Shown in pieces: positions 1 to 9,290 of a stretch of 26,698 nucleotides of DNA. The stretch's first letter is position 1, and each line of letters begins with the position of its first letter. The notes beneath the pieces are model-generated. The model made no database searches, had not been told where the DNA came from, and saw only the letters and a program-made list of their open reading frames with translations. The stretch covers positions 1 through 26,698 of the forward strand of contig CANJXD010000011.1 in assembly GCA_947478535.1 (NCBI GenBank), read 5' to 3'. The DNA is from Acetobacteraceae bacterium. Lineage in GTDB: Bacteria; Pseudomonadota; Alphaproteobacteria; Acetobacterales; Acetobacteraceae. Position numbers and translations under genes: made by a program.

Positions 1-97
1 AAGAACGACCACCGCAGCCCGTTCGACATGCGAACCGCTTGGCTCGACACAACCTTCAGGCGCGCCGCATAGTGCAATCCAGTGTCCAGAGAACCGG
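1..97. other. Left-edge junction sequence, no assignable gene
   Basis: Frame 1 on the + strand is open from the left edge to a TAG at 70-72 and would encode a 23-residue tail; frame 2 is open from position 2 straight into the solute-binding-protein fragment that follows. Neither short peptide resembles the segment expected upstream of that fragment, so the protein similarity appears to begin close to 98. I read this as junction DNA left by a rearrangement rather than a gene, with low certainty because only 97 bases are visible. Confidence 0.3.
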
Positions 98-703
98 GTG
101 CGGTACACCAACGAGTTCTATGGCGCCACCCCGGAACTGCGCCCGGCTGCTGCCGACCCTCAAGCCGCGCGCGCCCTGCTGCGCGAAGCCGGCTACCCAG
201 ACGGCTTCGCGCTGACCTTGCACGCGCCGAGCGACGCCTTCCCCAGTGATGTTCGGGTGGCTCAGGCGCTAGCGCAGATGTTTACGCGGGTGGGCATCGT
301 CACGCGGGTGGAAGTGATGCCCTGGTCGGTCTTCGTGCAGCGTGGCTCGGCGCTGGAATTCAGCGCCTTCATCGCCGCCGCCGGCGCGCCGACAGGGGAG
401 GCTTCGGTGCAGCTGCGCTCCCTGATCGCCACCTTCAACGCGCAACGCGGCCTCGGCGTGCTCAACCGGGGGCGCTATTCGAATGCCGGCTTCGATGCGC
501 TGCTCGACCGTGCCATGCAGACCATCGACGATGGCGCGCGTGAGGCCCTGTTGCGCGAAGCCACGGTAATGGCATTGGCCGACCAGGCGGTCGTGCCGCT
601 GTACTACCAGCTCAACGTGACCGGCCTGCGCCGTGGCCTCGCCGTGGTCATGCGCGCCGACGAGCAAACGCTGGCGGGGAGCATCCGGCGCGTCGGTCCC
701 TGA
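98..703 (+). pseudogene. C-terminal fragment of a peptide/nickel-type ABC solute-binding protein
   Basis: The 201 residues resemble the C-terminal lobe of family 5 (DppA/OppA-type) extracytoplasmic binding proteins: an early PxxYDP-like region (AAADPQAARALLREAGYPDGF), a middle strand-helix segment, then NRGRYSNAGFDALLDRA and VVPLYYQLN near the end. Family members are about 500-540 residues with a signal peptide, so the first 300 or more residues are missing. The GTG at 98 is only a formal start; the frame is open to the left edge, and nothing upstream of 98 looks like this family. I call it a truncated remnant. It is a different protein from the intact binding protein at 5303-6892. Its stop at 701-703 is intact. 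Function, if any, is probably lost. Confidence 0.72.
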
Positions 704-844
704 GCAGTGTGCTATTCGGGTTGCAGTCCGGTCGAGCGCGCCAGCGCCCACCAGCGCTGCCGTACTGTTTGGGCATGGGAAGCGGCCGAGGGGCGAGCGA
801 TCTTCAACTACCTGTAGGTTGCGCAGACCCTGATCGATCACTGT

Positions 845-1030
845 CTTCGTGCGGTTCGCGACCGGCTCGGTGGAGCGGCCCCCAACTCGACCGGACACGG
901 CGCCACGCGCAATCCGTGGCATGACGCCCGCACACCCGGTGGCTCCGGCGCCGTTGCGGCACTGGCGGCCGGTGGCTGCCCTACCGCGAGCCCGCACGAC
1001 CCAGAGCGCATGCCGGGCGGCTCCCCCTCC
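845..1030 (+). pseudogene. Decayed amidase-signature remnant
   Basis: In the frame through position 890 the + strand encodes RNPWHDARTPGGSG followed by an Ala-rich stretch, which resembles the glycine/serine-rich signature of the amidase (GatA/AtzF) family, where RNPWDP.R.PGGSSGG precedes the catalytic serine. About 70 bases later a second partial copy appears (PHDPERMPGGS). An in-frame TAG lies upstream at 815-817, and the rest of an amidase, normally 450 residues or more, is absent. The fragment ends about where the oppositely oriented hyuA remnant becomes recognisable. The match is short and low in complexity, so this is a tentative call. The surrounding 704-1030 stretch otherwise holds nothing I recognise. 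Confidence 0.35.
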
Positions 1031-1034
1031 GCCC

Positions 1035-1446
1035 CATCGACGCCGATACGACCACCGACCTCCATCCGCCGCCGTCCGGGCACCTGGAAGACCGGCGTGT
1101 TCGGCGAGAGCACGACGGCGTAGAGTTCCTCATCCTTCCGGTTATGGCGGCCGATTTCCAGCACGTCGCGGAAGCCGCGCGTGGCTAACAGGCCGGTGAC
1201 GGCGCCACGGCGTTCAAGGACCGCGTTGGTCGCCACGGCCGTGCCGTGCACAAAGCGCGCGATCGGATCCGGCGCGATGCCCCAGGCCGTTCGGGCATGG
1301 TCGAGCACGGTGAGAATGGCGCGCGTCGGGTCGTCTGGCGTAGAGGGGATCTTCGTGCGGCGGATCACGCCATCTGCATCGCGGCAGGCCACATCGGTGA
1401 AGGTGCCGCCGGTATCCACGCCGATCGTGATGACCGGGGCGGTCAT
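1035..1446 (-). pseudogene. N-terminal fragment of HyuA-type hydantoinase/oxoprolinase
   Basis: Starting at the ATG at 1446, the protein begins with the phosphate-binding loop typical of the hydantoinase A/oxoprolinase N-terminal domain (VDTGGTFTDV, residues 10-19), followed by HGTAVATNAVLERRGA and GFRDVLEIGRHNR, all family hallmarks. Similarity continues to about residue 138 (GGRIGVDG) and then stops; the open frame runs on to 838 as low-complexity sequence that is antisense to the amidase-like remnant. Intact family members are about 650-700 residues, so this is a truncated gene. It follows the DppF-type ATPase stop with a 3-base gap, so it was once the next gene of the transport operon; the intact enzyme would have hydrolysed an imported cyclic amide or lactam in an ATP-dependent manner. 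Confidence 0.75.
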
Positions 1447-1449
1447 GAC

Positions 1450-2456
1450 TCACGCCTCCGCTGGCGTGACAGGGTTCTTCTCGGCAAGGGCACGCCAACG
1501 CAGGCAGGCGACCTCGTGCCCTGCGGCGGCAGGCTCGGGCCGCGGGTCGGTGCGAGCGCAGTCTGCCGCGGCATATGCGCAGCGGTCGCGGAAGCGGCAT
1601 CCTTCGGGGATGTGCGTGGCCGAGGGCGGGTCGCCGACCAGCAACGGCACGTCGGGCGCAGCGGCTTCCGGATCAAGTCGTGGCGCCGCAGCGAGCAATG
1701 CCCGGGTGTAGGGATGCAGTGGCGCAGCGAAGAGTCCAGCGGCCGGCGCCGTCTCCACGATGCGGCCGAGGTACATCACCGCCACGCGGTCGCACATCAG
1801 CCGTACCACCGAGAGATCGTGCGAGATGAAGACATAGGTCAGTCCGAAGGCGGCGCGCAGGTCGCGGAACAGCCGCAGCACGCTCGCCTGCACGGAGAGG
1901 TCGAGGCCGGAGGTCGGCTCATCCAGGATGACCAGGCGCGGCCGCAACACCAGCACGCGCGCTAGGCCGACGCGGCGGAGCTGCCCCCCCGAGAGCTCGT
2001 GCGGATAGCGGCGCTGGATCGCCGGGTCGAGACCAACGGCGCGCAGCATCGCCTCGATGCGCGCGTCGCGCTCGGCACGGTCGGCCACGCCACCGACTGC
2101 CATCGCCTCGCGCAGGGTGGCGCCAATGCTCCACCAGGGGTCGAGCGCGGCGCCGGGATCCTGGTGAACATAGCCGATGTCGTGCCGCACCCGCCGCGCC
2201 GAGCGCGGATCGAGGCCAGACACGGTACGGCCATCCAGCGCGATGGTCCCGCCGCTCTCGCGCTGCTGGCCGAGCAGCGTTCGGCCGAGGGTAGTCTTCC
2301 CGCAACCCGATTCGCCCAAAAGCCCCAGTATCTCGCCCTCCCGCAGAACGAGATCCACGCCGTCCACCGCCCGCACCGGTAGGCGCGGCTTCGTGAAACC
2401 GCCGCGTGACCCGCCGAGCAGCACGGACAGATCCCGAGCTTCCAGGAGCGGCGCGT

Positions 2457-2460
<4 letters not shown>
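1450..2460 (-). CDS. Peptide-type ABC transporter ATP-binding protein (DppF-like)
   Basis: A 336-residue cytoplasmic ATPase of the oligopeptide/dipeptide importer group. Visible motifs are Walker A GESGCGKTT (residues 49-57), Q-loop around YVHQDP (98-102), signature LSGGQ (156-160), Walker B LVILDEP (176-182) and the switch histidine in FISHD (about 214). The C-terminal region has HPYTRALLAAAP and the Cys-containing CRFRDRCAYAAADC segment found in the oligopeptide-transporter C-terminal domain. The ATG overlaps the stop of the partner ATPase gene as ATGA, so the two are translationally coupled. The substrate cannot be read from the ATPase; the context (RidA, HyuA fragment) suggests a small amide or modified peptide. 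Confidence is high for family, low for substrate. Confidence 0.93.
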
Positions 2461-3439
<979 letters not shown>

Positions 3440-3443
<4 letters not shown>

Positions 3444-4282
3444 CGCGAGCGCCTGAGGCGCGGATCGGCGACATCGCGCACCGCATCGCCGATCAGGTTG
3501 AAGCTCAGCACGGCCAATAGGATCGCGAGGCCGGGAAACAGCGACTGCCACCAGCCCTCCGGCAGATCCTTGCGCGCTTCCGCCACCATCAGCCCCCATT
3601 CGGGAGTAGGGGGCGCCGCGCCCATCCCCAGGAAGCCGAGCGTCGCAGCGACGAGGATCGTGACGCCCATGCCGATCGTCGCGCGCACGATGATGGCGGG
3701 CGCGACGTTGGGAAGGACGTGCAGGAACATGATGCGCGCCGTGGCCGTGCCCTGCGCCTGCAGCGCATCGACGAAAAGGCCCGACTTTACCCGGCGCGTC
3801 TCGCCGTACACGATGCGGCAGAAGAACGGCCAGTATGTCAGCGTCAGCGCCAGCATCGCGGAGCCGATGGACGGACGCATCACTGCCGCGAAGGCGAGCG
3901 CCAGGACAAGCTGCGGCACGGCCTGGAACACGTCGGTGACGCGCATCACCGCCTCGCCGGCCCAGCCGCCGCGATAGCCGGCGAACAGGCCAAGCGGTAC
4001 GCCGATCAGCATCGCCCCCGCTACCACGGAAAGCGCGATCAGCAGCGCGACACGCGCACCCATGACGGTGCGGGAGAAGACGTCACGCCCGAGCCCGTCC
4101 GTGCCGAACCAGAACTCGGCTGAGGGCGGTTCAAGCCTCTGCCAGGGCTTGGCATCGAACGCATCGTCCGGATATGGCACCAGTCGTTCGCCCGCGATGG
4201 CGCAGACGAGCAGCAGGGCTAGTATGGCAAGCCCGAGCAGCGCGGAGGGATCGGTCAGCAGGCGCCTGAGCGCGAGGGGCAT
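3440..4282 (-). CDS. Peptide-type ABC transporter permease (DppC-like)
   Basis: A 280-residue integral membrane permease. The start is the ATG at 4282, which shares one base with the TGA of the DppB-like gene (TGATG). The protein opens with the N-terminal helix common to DppC/OppC (LLTDPSALLGLAILALLL), followed by FGTDGLGRDVFSR, a near-invariant DppC sequence, and the cytoplasmic EAA loop (ETRRVKSGLFVDALQAQG) that contacts the ATPases. Five to six hydrophobic segments are apparent. The frame could be extended upstream to 4822, but that part is antisense-like, lies inside the DppB-like gene and is rejected. It forms the translocation pore with the DppB-like subunit. Confidence 0.93.
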
Positions 4283-5292
4283 CAGCCCTGCTCCGCCACG
4301 CGCGGATCGATCAACGCCTGCACCATGTCCACGGCAATATTCACCAGCGCATAGATGACGCCGATCGCAAGCGTCGTCGCAAGCACCGGCTGATAGTCGG
4401 CGATCAGGATCGCGTTGAAAAGATAGTCGCCCAGTCCGGGCCAGCCGAAGACCGCCTCCACAACCACGGACCCCGATAGGAACAGGCCAAACAGCAACCC
4501 CACCTGCGTCACCGTGGCGGAGAGCGAATTGCGCAGCACGTAGCGCCAGGTGATGACACGCGCAGGATAGCCCGCGGCGCGTTCCCAGGTCACGAAGTCC
4601 TTCTGCAGCGTCTCGATGACAGAGGATCGGGTGAAGCGCGCGATGGTCGCGGCGGCCGGCAGCGCCAGGGTCGTCACAGGCAGCACCAGGTGCCACAGCG
4701 CATGGCCCACCATCCGCGGGTCGCCCGCCAGCAGGTAGTCCAGCGTGAAAATTCCGGTAACGACGGGCGGCGGCCGCATACCCGTGGCGATCCGCCCGCG
4801 CAGTGGCAGCACATCGAGCCACATGCTGAAAACGAGTTGCAGCATGATCGCCATCCAGAAGCTCGCCACCGCCAGGCCGATCAGCGTGGTCAGCCGGATC
4901 AGGTGGTCCACCACGCCATTCCGCTGGACAGCCGCGACGGTGCCGAGCGGTACGCCGACCGTGATCGCGACCAGCATGGTGACAAAGGCGAGCTCGATGG
5001 TCGCAGGGATACGCTCCTGGAGGTCCAGGACGACCGGGCGATGTGTGTAGAGGCTAGCGCCGAACTCCCCACGCAGGACTTGTAGCAGGTAGAGCCAGAA
5101 CTGCTCGACAAGCGGGCGGTCGAGGCCGAGGCGCGTCCGCAGTGCCGCGATCTCGACCGCCGTCGCGCGCTCACCCGCCAGCATCGCTGCCGGGTCGGCT
5201 GGCACAATGCGAGTCAATACGAAGACCAGCACCAACAGGCCGAGCAGCACCGGCACCATCAGCACCAAGCGCCGGAGGATCAGCGTGATCAT
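4282..5292 (-). CDS. Peptide-type ABC transporter permease (DppB-like)
   Basis: This is a 336-residue permease with the DppB N-terminus (a hydrophobic helix starting ITLILRRLVLMVPVLLG), the LRTRLGLDRPLVEQFWLYL periplasmic region, and the EAA loop near residues 225-255 (RSSVIETLQKDFVTWERAAG). C-terminal helices include the family sequence VVEAVFGWPGLGDYLFNAI. The ATG at 5292 follows the binding-protein stop by 10 bases with no strong ribosome-binding site, which suggests translational coupling. It partners the DppC-like subunit in the inner membrane. Confidence 0.93.
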   Translation of the reverse strand: MITLILRRLVLMVPVLLGLLVLVFVLTRIVPADPAAMLAGERATAVEIAALRTRLGLDRPLVEQFWLYLLQVLRGEFGASLYTHRPVVLDLQERIPATIELAFVTMLVAITVGVPLGTVAAVQRNGVVDHLIRLTTLIGLAVASFWMAIMLQLVFSMWLDVLPLRGRIATGMRPPPVVTGIFTLDYLLAGDPRMVGHALWHLVLPVTTLALPAAATIARFTRSSVIETLQKDFVTWERAAGYPARVITWRYVLRNSLSATVTQVGLLFGLFLSGSVVVEAVFGWPGLGDYLFNAILIADYQPVLATTLAIGVIYALVNIAVDMVQALIDPRVAEQG

Positions 5293-5302
5293 GCGGGCAG
5301 CG

Positions 5303-6892
5303 TCAGGCCTCGATCCACAGGCTGCGCAGGTCGAGCCCGTCGCCCACCACGCCCGGCTGGTAACCCTTTACGCGTGCGCGCACGGCGCGGTAGGCCTTGC
5401 TGTTATAGATCCAGACATCCACCGCCTGGTCCACCATCCGCCGCGATGCCGCCTCGTAGAGGCGCTGGCGCTCGGGACGATCCAGCGTGTCGCGCGCACC
5501 CTGCAGCATCCGCTCCGTCTCGTCGTCGCGGTACCAGCTCGAGCCGCGCTGCGTGCCGAGGGCCTGGCGCATGTAGAAGGTTCCAATCCAGTTGTCGGGA
5601 TCCAGGTAGTAAGTGGAGCCCCAATGCGCCCAGATCTCCGGCGAGCTCTCCTCGTTCTGCGTCGCGGTCACGGTGTTCGCCCAGACGGCGCGTTGAATTC
5701 GCATGGTCACGCCAATGCGGCGCAACTCGCTCTGCAGCACCTGCGCGGCCTGCTCCGTCTCGTCGAAGCCGACGAGGGCGGTGAAGGTGATCTCGCGCGC
5801 GGTGTCCACACCGGCGCGGCGCGCGGCATCGAGGTGACGGCGCGCCAGTTCGGGGTCGTGGCGATAGCCCTGCATGTCGCGCGGATTGCCCCAGAGGCTG
5901 ACCGGCAGCGGTCCTGGGCTACGCTCTGCCGTGCCGCGCAGCATGCGGTTGATGAAGAGGTCGTAGGGGAAAGCGTAGGAGATCGCCTTGCGGAAGTCGA
6001 CGTTGTTGAAGGGCGCCTTCCCGTTGTGCATGCGCAGCAGAAAGGTGCGGAACTGCGGCTCCTCGACCAACGTCAAGCCAGGTGCGCGGCGCACGCGGTC
6101 ATGCTGATCGGGGCGGATGTAAGAATGCGTGGTGTCGATGTCGCCGCGCTCCACCGCAAGCAAGCGCGTCGCGTCATCCGGAACCGGGCGGCAGAGCACG
6201 CTCAGGATCGGCCGCGGCTGCGGCCAGCCGCGCCAGTAATCCGCCACCGCCTCCATATCCAGCGCCTGCAGCGCGCGGAAGCTTCCCGGCACTACCTTGT
6301 AGGCGCCCGAGCCCGCATCGTTGCCGGCGATCCAGGCTTCGCCCCAGTCGTTGTTCGTGGTGTTCGCCTCCATCACGCGGCGGTTCATGATGGCAACCAT
6401 CGGCAGACAGGCAAGGAAGGGTGCATAGGCGCGGTCCAGCACCATGCGCACCGCATGCGGGCCCGTCGTCGTCACGTTCTCCGCCTGCAGGAAGTCGGTG
6501 AAGGCAGGCGCAACGCCGCGGCGCAGGGCCAGCATGCGCTGGAAGGAATAGACTACGTCCCCGGCCGTCACGGGGGTGCCGTCGTGGAAGCGCGCATCCT
6601 GCCGCAGCGCGAAGTCGAAGGTGCGCCCGTCCTGGGAGGCCTGCATCTCCGCGACCAGCAGCGGCCTGGGCTCCGGCGGGTCGCCGGCATACTCGAAGAG
6701 ACTGTCGTAAAGGTTCGTTCTCGTGAAGGCGGAGGGCACGTCATAGACGGTGTGCGGATCCAATGTGCGCGAGAGATTTCCCCCCCAGATCAGCGCCGTG
6801 CCGCGGCCCTGCGCGCGGGCCACGCGCAGCGGGACGGCGCCGGCCGCCGCGACGCTCGCAGCCATCACGGCGAAAATGTCGCGCCTCAGCAT
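5303..6892 (-). CDS. Peptide-type ABC transporter substrate-binding protein
   Basis: A 529-residue family 5 solute-binding protein exported to the periplasm. The N-terminus (MLRRDIFAVMAASVAAAGAV) has an Arg-Arg pair before a hydrophobic core and a likely cleavage after the Ala of ARA at residue 27; it could use Tat or Sec. Mature sequence shows the usual LDPHTVYD near the start, DARFHDGTPVTAGDVVYSF and the FRKAISYAFPYD segment. A good ribosome-binding site (GGAGG, about 6901-6905) precedes the ATG. It captures the substrate for the permease/ATPase genes downstream. The substrate is unknown; position between a RidA-family gene and a broken hyuA hints at a nitrogenous metabolite rather than a free dipeptide. 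Confidence 0.92.
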   Translation of the reverse strand: MLRRDIFAVMAASVAAAGAVPLRVARAQGRGTALIWGGNLSRTLDPHTVYDVPSAFTRTNLYDSLFEYAGDPPEPRPLLVAEMQASQDGRTFDFALRQDARFHDGTPVTAGDVVYSFQRMLALRRGVAPAFTDFLQAENVTTTGPHAVRMVLDRAYAPFLACLPMVAIMNRRVMEANTTNNDWGEAWIAGNDAGSGAYKVVPGSFRALQALDMEAVADYWRGWPQPRPILSVLCRPVPDDATRLLAVERGDIDTTHSYIRPDQHDRVRRAPGLTLVEEPQFRTFLLRMHNGKAPFNNVDFRKAISYAFPYDLFINRMLRGTAERSPGPLPVSLWGNPRDMQGYRHDPELARRHLDAARRAGVDTAREITFTALVGFDETEQAAQVLQSELRRIGVTMRIQRAVWANTVTATQNEESSPEIWAHWGSTYYLDPDNWIGTFYMRQALGTQRGSSWYRDDETERMLQGARDTLDRPERQRLYEAASRRMVDQAVDVWIYNSKAYRAVRARVKGYQPGVVGDGLDLRSLWIEA

Positions 6893-6917
6893 CGCTGTCC
6901 CTCCAGGTTGTATCGGT

Positions 6918-7326
6918 TCACGCCTGCGCCGCAGCCTGGGCGCCGGCGCCCTTGCGAGCCGTGAGCGTCATCTCGACCTTGACTCGAGGATCGAGGAAGG
7001 TCACCGCGAAACCCTGGCTCGCCGGCGTCACCAGGTGCTTTGTGTGCTCGAACAGGATCGCGTAGACCGCCTTCGTGTCCTTTAGGATTGGGCAGATAGA
7101 CGGTGCGCTTCACCACATCCTCCCAGCCCGATCCGGCAGCCTTCAGCGCGCGCTCCGGATTGTCGAGCATCAAAGCGGTCTGGGCCTCCACGCTCTCCGG
7201 AAAGGTGCCTGACGCTTTGTCGTTGCCGGCGGTACCGGAGACGAAGATCCAGCCGTCCACAACCGCAGCGCGGCAATGTCCGTAGTCGCGCTCCATGGCG
7301 GACCCGGTGAAGACGTGCTCGATCAT
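6918..7326 (-). pseudogene. RidA (YjgF/UK114)-family gene with a one-base frameshift
   Basis: From the ATG at 7326 (ribosome-binding site GGAGG seven bases upstream) the protein reads MIEHVFTGSAMERDYGHCRA, then VSGTAGND and VVKRTVYLPNPK, as in RidA-family proteins. At the AAA run 7081-7083 (CCTAAAGGAC on the coding strand) the frame leaves the family; moving one base back into frame gives DTKAVYAILFEHTKHLV, a C-terminal half ending DPRVKVEMTLTARKG with a stop at 6918-6920. The corrected product would be about 135 residues, the normal size. So one extra A, a real mutation or a sequencing error, splits the gene. RidA proteins hydrolyse reactive enamine/imine intermediates, but I do not see the canonical catalytic Arg context near the C-terminus, so it may belong to a non-deaminase subgroup. 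It is the first gene of the ABC operon, 25 bases before the binding protein. Confidence 0.75.
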
Positions 7327-7426
7327 GTCATGTCCTCCCCCGTTACCGCCCGGCGTGCCGGCTTCCTCGCCGCGCTGGAGGGGAGTAGACGGATAGGGAC
7401 GCAGCCTGTCAACGCGGAACGAAACC
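7327..7426. promoter_or_regulatory. Divergent intergenic region between ridA-like and rraA-like genes
   Basis: These 100 bases separate the - strand transport operon from the + strand RraA-family gene and must contain both promoters if each is transcribed from here. The only clear signals are the strong GGAGG ribosome-binding site for the ridA-like gene just above 7326 and a weak GGAA-type site before the ATG at 7427. I see no convincing operator palindrome or -35/-10 pair. Confidence 0.4.
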
Positions 7427-8119
7427 ATGGATCCAGATCAAGCCATCGCCGCACTCGCCGGCTTCGACACTCCAACGATCTGCAACGCACTCGACCTGCT
7501 GCTTCCGGATCGGGCGGGCGTGTCCTTCACCACGCAGGGCATGGTCTGGGCTAGGCCCGAGGAGCCGCCGATGGTCGGCCGCGCCGTCACCTCGCGGGTG
7601 CGAGCCGACACTCCACCCGGCTGGGACGCGGAGGAGGGTGCGCGGCGCCGACGCGCCTATTGGGAGCAACTGCGCACCGCCCCTGGGCCGGTACTGCTCG
7701 TCGCGCAGGACGTCTCGGCGACAATCGGCTTCGGCGGCATCTGGGGCGACGTGAACGCAGCGGTCCACTTGACGCTCGGCGTTCGCGGCGTGGTGACGGA
7801 CGGCGCAGTGCGCGACCTGCCGCTGCTGCCGGCGGGCTTTGGGCTGCTGGCCGGCACTGTCACGCCGAGCCACGGGCACGGCCACGTTGTTGATTGGGGC
7901 AGACCGGTCACCGTGGCCGGGATGCGCGTCGCGCCAGGCGAGATCGTGCATGCCGACCGCCACGGTGCCGTCGCCTTCCCGCCCGCACTGCTGCCCGCCC
8001 TGCCCGAGGCAGCTCGCCGGGTGCAACGGCGGGAAGCACTGATCCTCGCCGCCGCCCGCGTCGAGGGCGCCGATCCCGACAGCCTTCTGGCCGCCTTCGC
8101 CGCTGCCGCCCGGCTCTAG
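7427..8119 (+). CDS. RraA-family protein (HMG/CHA aldolase-like or demethylmenaquinone-methyltransferase-like fold)
   Basis: A 230-residue protein with the RraA-family core: DTPTICNAL near residue 14, GGIWGDVNAAVHLTLGV (103-119) and the metal/substrate-binding GVVTDGAVRD (121-130), in which Asp125, Arg129 and Asp130 are the conserved positions. In this family the same fold serves as 4-hydroxy-4-methyl-2-oxoglutarate/oxaloacetate aldolase or, in Enterobacteria, as an RNase E inhibitor. In a catabolic neighbourhood an aldolase or decarboxylase role on a 2-oxo acid is likelier, but that is inference. It is divergent from the ABC operon and its TAG lies within the same CTAG that ends the convergent oxygenase gene, so no terminator fits between them. 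Confidence 0.85.
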   Translation: MDPDQAIAALAGFDTPTICNALDLLLPDRAGVSFTTQGMVWARPEEPPMVGRAVTSRVRADTPPGWDAEEGARRRRAYWEQLRTAPGPVLLVAQDVSATIGFGGIWGDVNAAVHLTLGVRGVVTDGAVRDLPLLPAGFGLLAGTVTPSHGHGHVVDWGRPVTVAGMRVAPGEIVHADRHGAVAFPPALLPALPEAARRVQRREALILAAARVEGADPDSLLAAFAAAARL

Positions 8120-9165
8120 CCCGCGACCGCACCCTTCTGGCGATTGAAGTAGTTCGCGTTCAGGAACTCCGAGAGGTACTCGCCATAGGTAATCGGCGGG
8201 TATTGAGGCGGGTTGGCCGGATCCGTGCAGGTCGGCAGGCACTCCAGCACGCGATCCAGGTGCGGATCGAAGAAGAAGGCCATCGAATACCGCTCGACGC
8301 CCGAGTTGTTCATCACGCGGTGCGGCGTCGAGAGGAAGCGGTTGTTCGTCCAGCGCTTCATCATATCGCCCGAGTTCACGAGAAAGTGGCCGGGAAGAAC
8401 CGGCGCGTTCAGCCACTGCCCGTCAGTACGCCGGATCTGCAGCCCGCCCACTCCGCCCTGCACGAGCAGCGTCAGGAAACCGCCATCGGTGTGCGCGCCG
8501 GTGCCGAACTGCTCCGGCTCGGCCTCGTCCCGCGGCGGATAGTGCAGCAGGCGAAGGGAGAACTGCGCCGGGTTGAAGAAAGGCTTGAAGAAGTCCGCCG
8601 GCAGGTCGAGCGCGCGGGCCACCACCGGCAGGAGCTTCATACCGAGGTCTTCGGCGGCAGCGGTATAGGCGACGATGGCCTCGCGAAAGCCGGGAAGGTC
8701 GCGCGGCCACTGATTCAGCCCACGGAAGGGCTTCTTCGCGATCACGTCCGGGTCCTCTGGGGTGCGGTCGCGCTTGCAGAAGAAGCTGGCGTTGTAGTTG
8801 GGCTTACGCGCCTTCTCGACCTTGGAGTGCCGCTGCATGCTGGCGTTCACCGGCATGTAGCCAACGTTGTTCATGTCGAGCGGTATCTCCATCTTCCGCT
8901 CAAGGGGCAGCGCGTGGAAGTGCGCCGAGCCGGCGAAGGCGGCGTCCACCAAATGCTTTTGCACGCCGTGGTTCTTTACGTAGAAGAAGCCCACGTTCTC
9001 GCAAACGTGTCTCAGCTCGGCGGCGAGCGCGTCCAGCGCGCCGGGCCGCCCCTCGAGATAAGGGCCGAGGTCAAGACCAGGGATGTCTTCTTCCCGCGCG
9101 TCAATCGCCGCCGTGTCCGGGGCTTGCGGTGGCGGCGTCGTGTTCGACGGGTCATTGCTGGACAT
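8116..9165 (-). CDS. 2-oxoglutarate/Fe(II) oxygenase, isopenicillin-N-synthase-like family
   Basis: A 349-residue cytoplasmic oxygenase. I chose the ATG at 9165 because GGAGGAG lies eight bases upstream; an in-frame start 45 bases earlier has no such site. The N-terminal DIOX_N-type segment (VGFFYVKNHGV, about 58-68) is followed by the jelly-roll core with the iron ligands His225 and Asp227 (GAHTDGGFLTLL) and His282 (LSTPHRVMN), and the co-substrate binding Arg292-x-Ser294 (RYSMAFFF). This is the signature of the IPNS/gibberellin-oxidase type of oxygenase found in many bacterial catabolic clusters. Substrate is not evident. It may oxidise a product of the neighbouring ABC/RraA pathway. Confidence 0.88.
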   Translation of the reverse strand: MSSNDPSNTTPPPQAPDTAAIDAREEDIPGLDLGPYLEGRPGALDALAAELRHVCENVGFFYVKNHGVQKHLVDAAFAGSAHFHALPLERKMEIPLDMNNVGYMPVNASMQRHSKVEKARKPNYNASFFCKRDRTPEDPDVIAKKPFRGLNQWPRDLPGFREAIVAYTAAAEDLGMKLLPVVARALDLPADFFKPFFNPAQFSLRLLHYPPRDEAEPEQFGTGAHTDGGFLTLLVQGGVGGLQIRRTDGQWLNAPVLPGHFLVNSGDMMKRWTNNRFLSTPHRVMNNSGVERYSMAFFFDPHLDRVLECLPTCTDPANPPQYPPITYGEYLSEFLNANYFNRQKGAVAG

Positions 9166-9290
9166 GGCTGCGTCTCCTCCTGCTGGCGGTGCGTCCGCTC
9201 GTGGGAGCAACTCTAAGACGGATCTGCCGACGAGGCGACGTCTGACTTTCCTTCGCGCGAGCGGCGCCGGGTTCCTCCGCTTGGTGCGGG
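9166..9290. other. Upstream region of the oxygenase gene and left junction of the phage remnant
   Basis: About 125 bases. The end nearest 9166 carries the oxygenase ribosome-binding site; its promoter is presumably here but no clear hexamers stand out. Recognisable phage-tail coding sequence starts near 9291, so the left boundary of the remnant is in this stretch. I see no flanking direct repeat. Confidence 0.35.

Noticed and set aside
269..997. - strand open frame of 242 codons opposite the binding-protein fragment
   Set aside because: No recognisable domain; it is the antisense of a clear family 5 binding-protein sequence.
3444..3599. N-terminal extension of the DppD-like ATPase
   Set aside because: It lies within the permease gene in another frame, shows no ATPase similarity, and the ATGA overlap at 3440-3443 gives a better start.
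5207..6964. Long + strand open frame of 585 codons opposite the solute-binding protein gene
   Set aside because: Shadow of the real - strand gene, which has a signal peptide, ribosome-binding site and family sequence.
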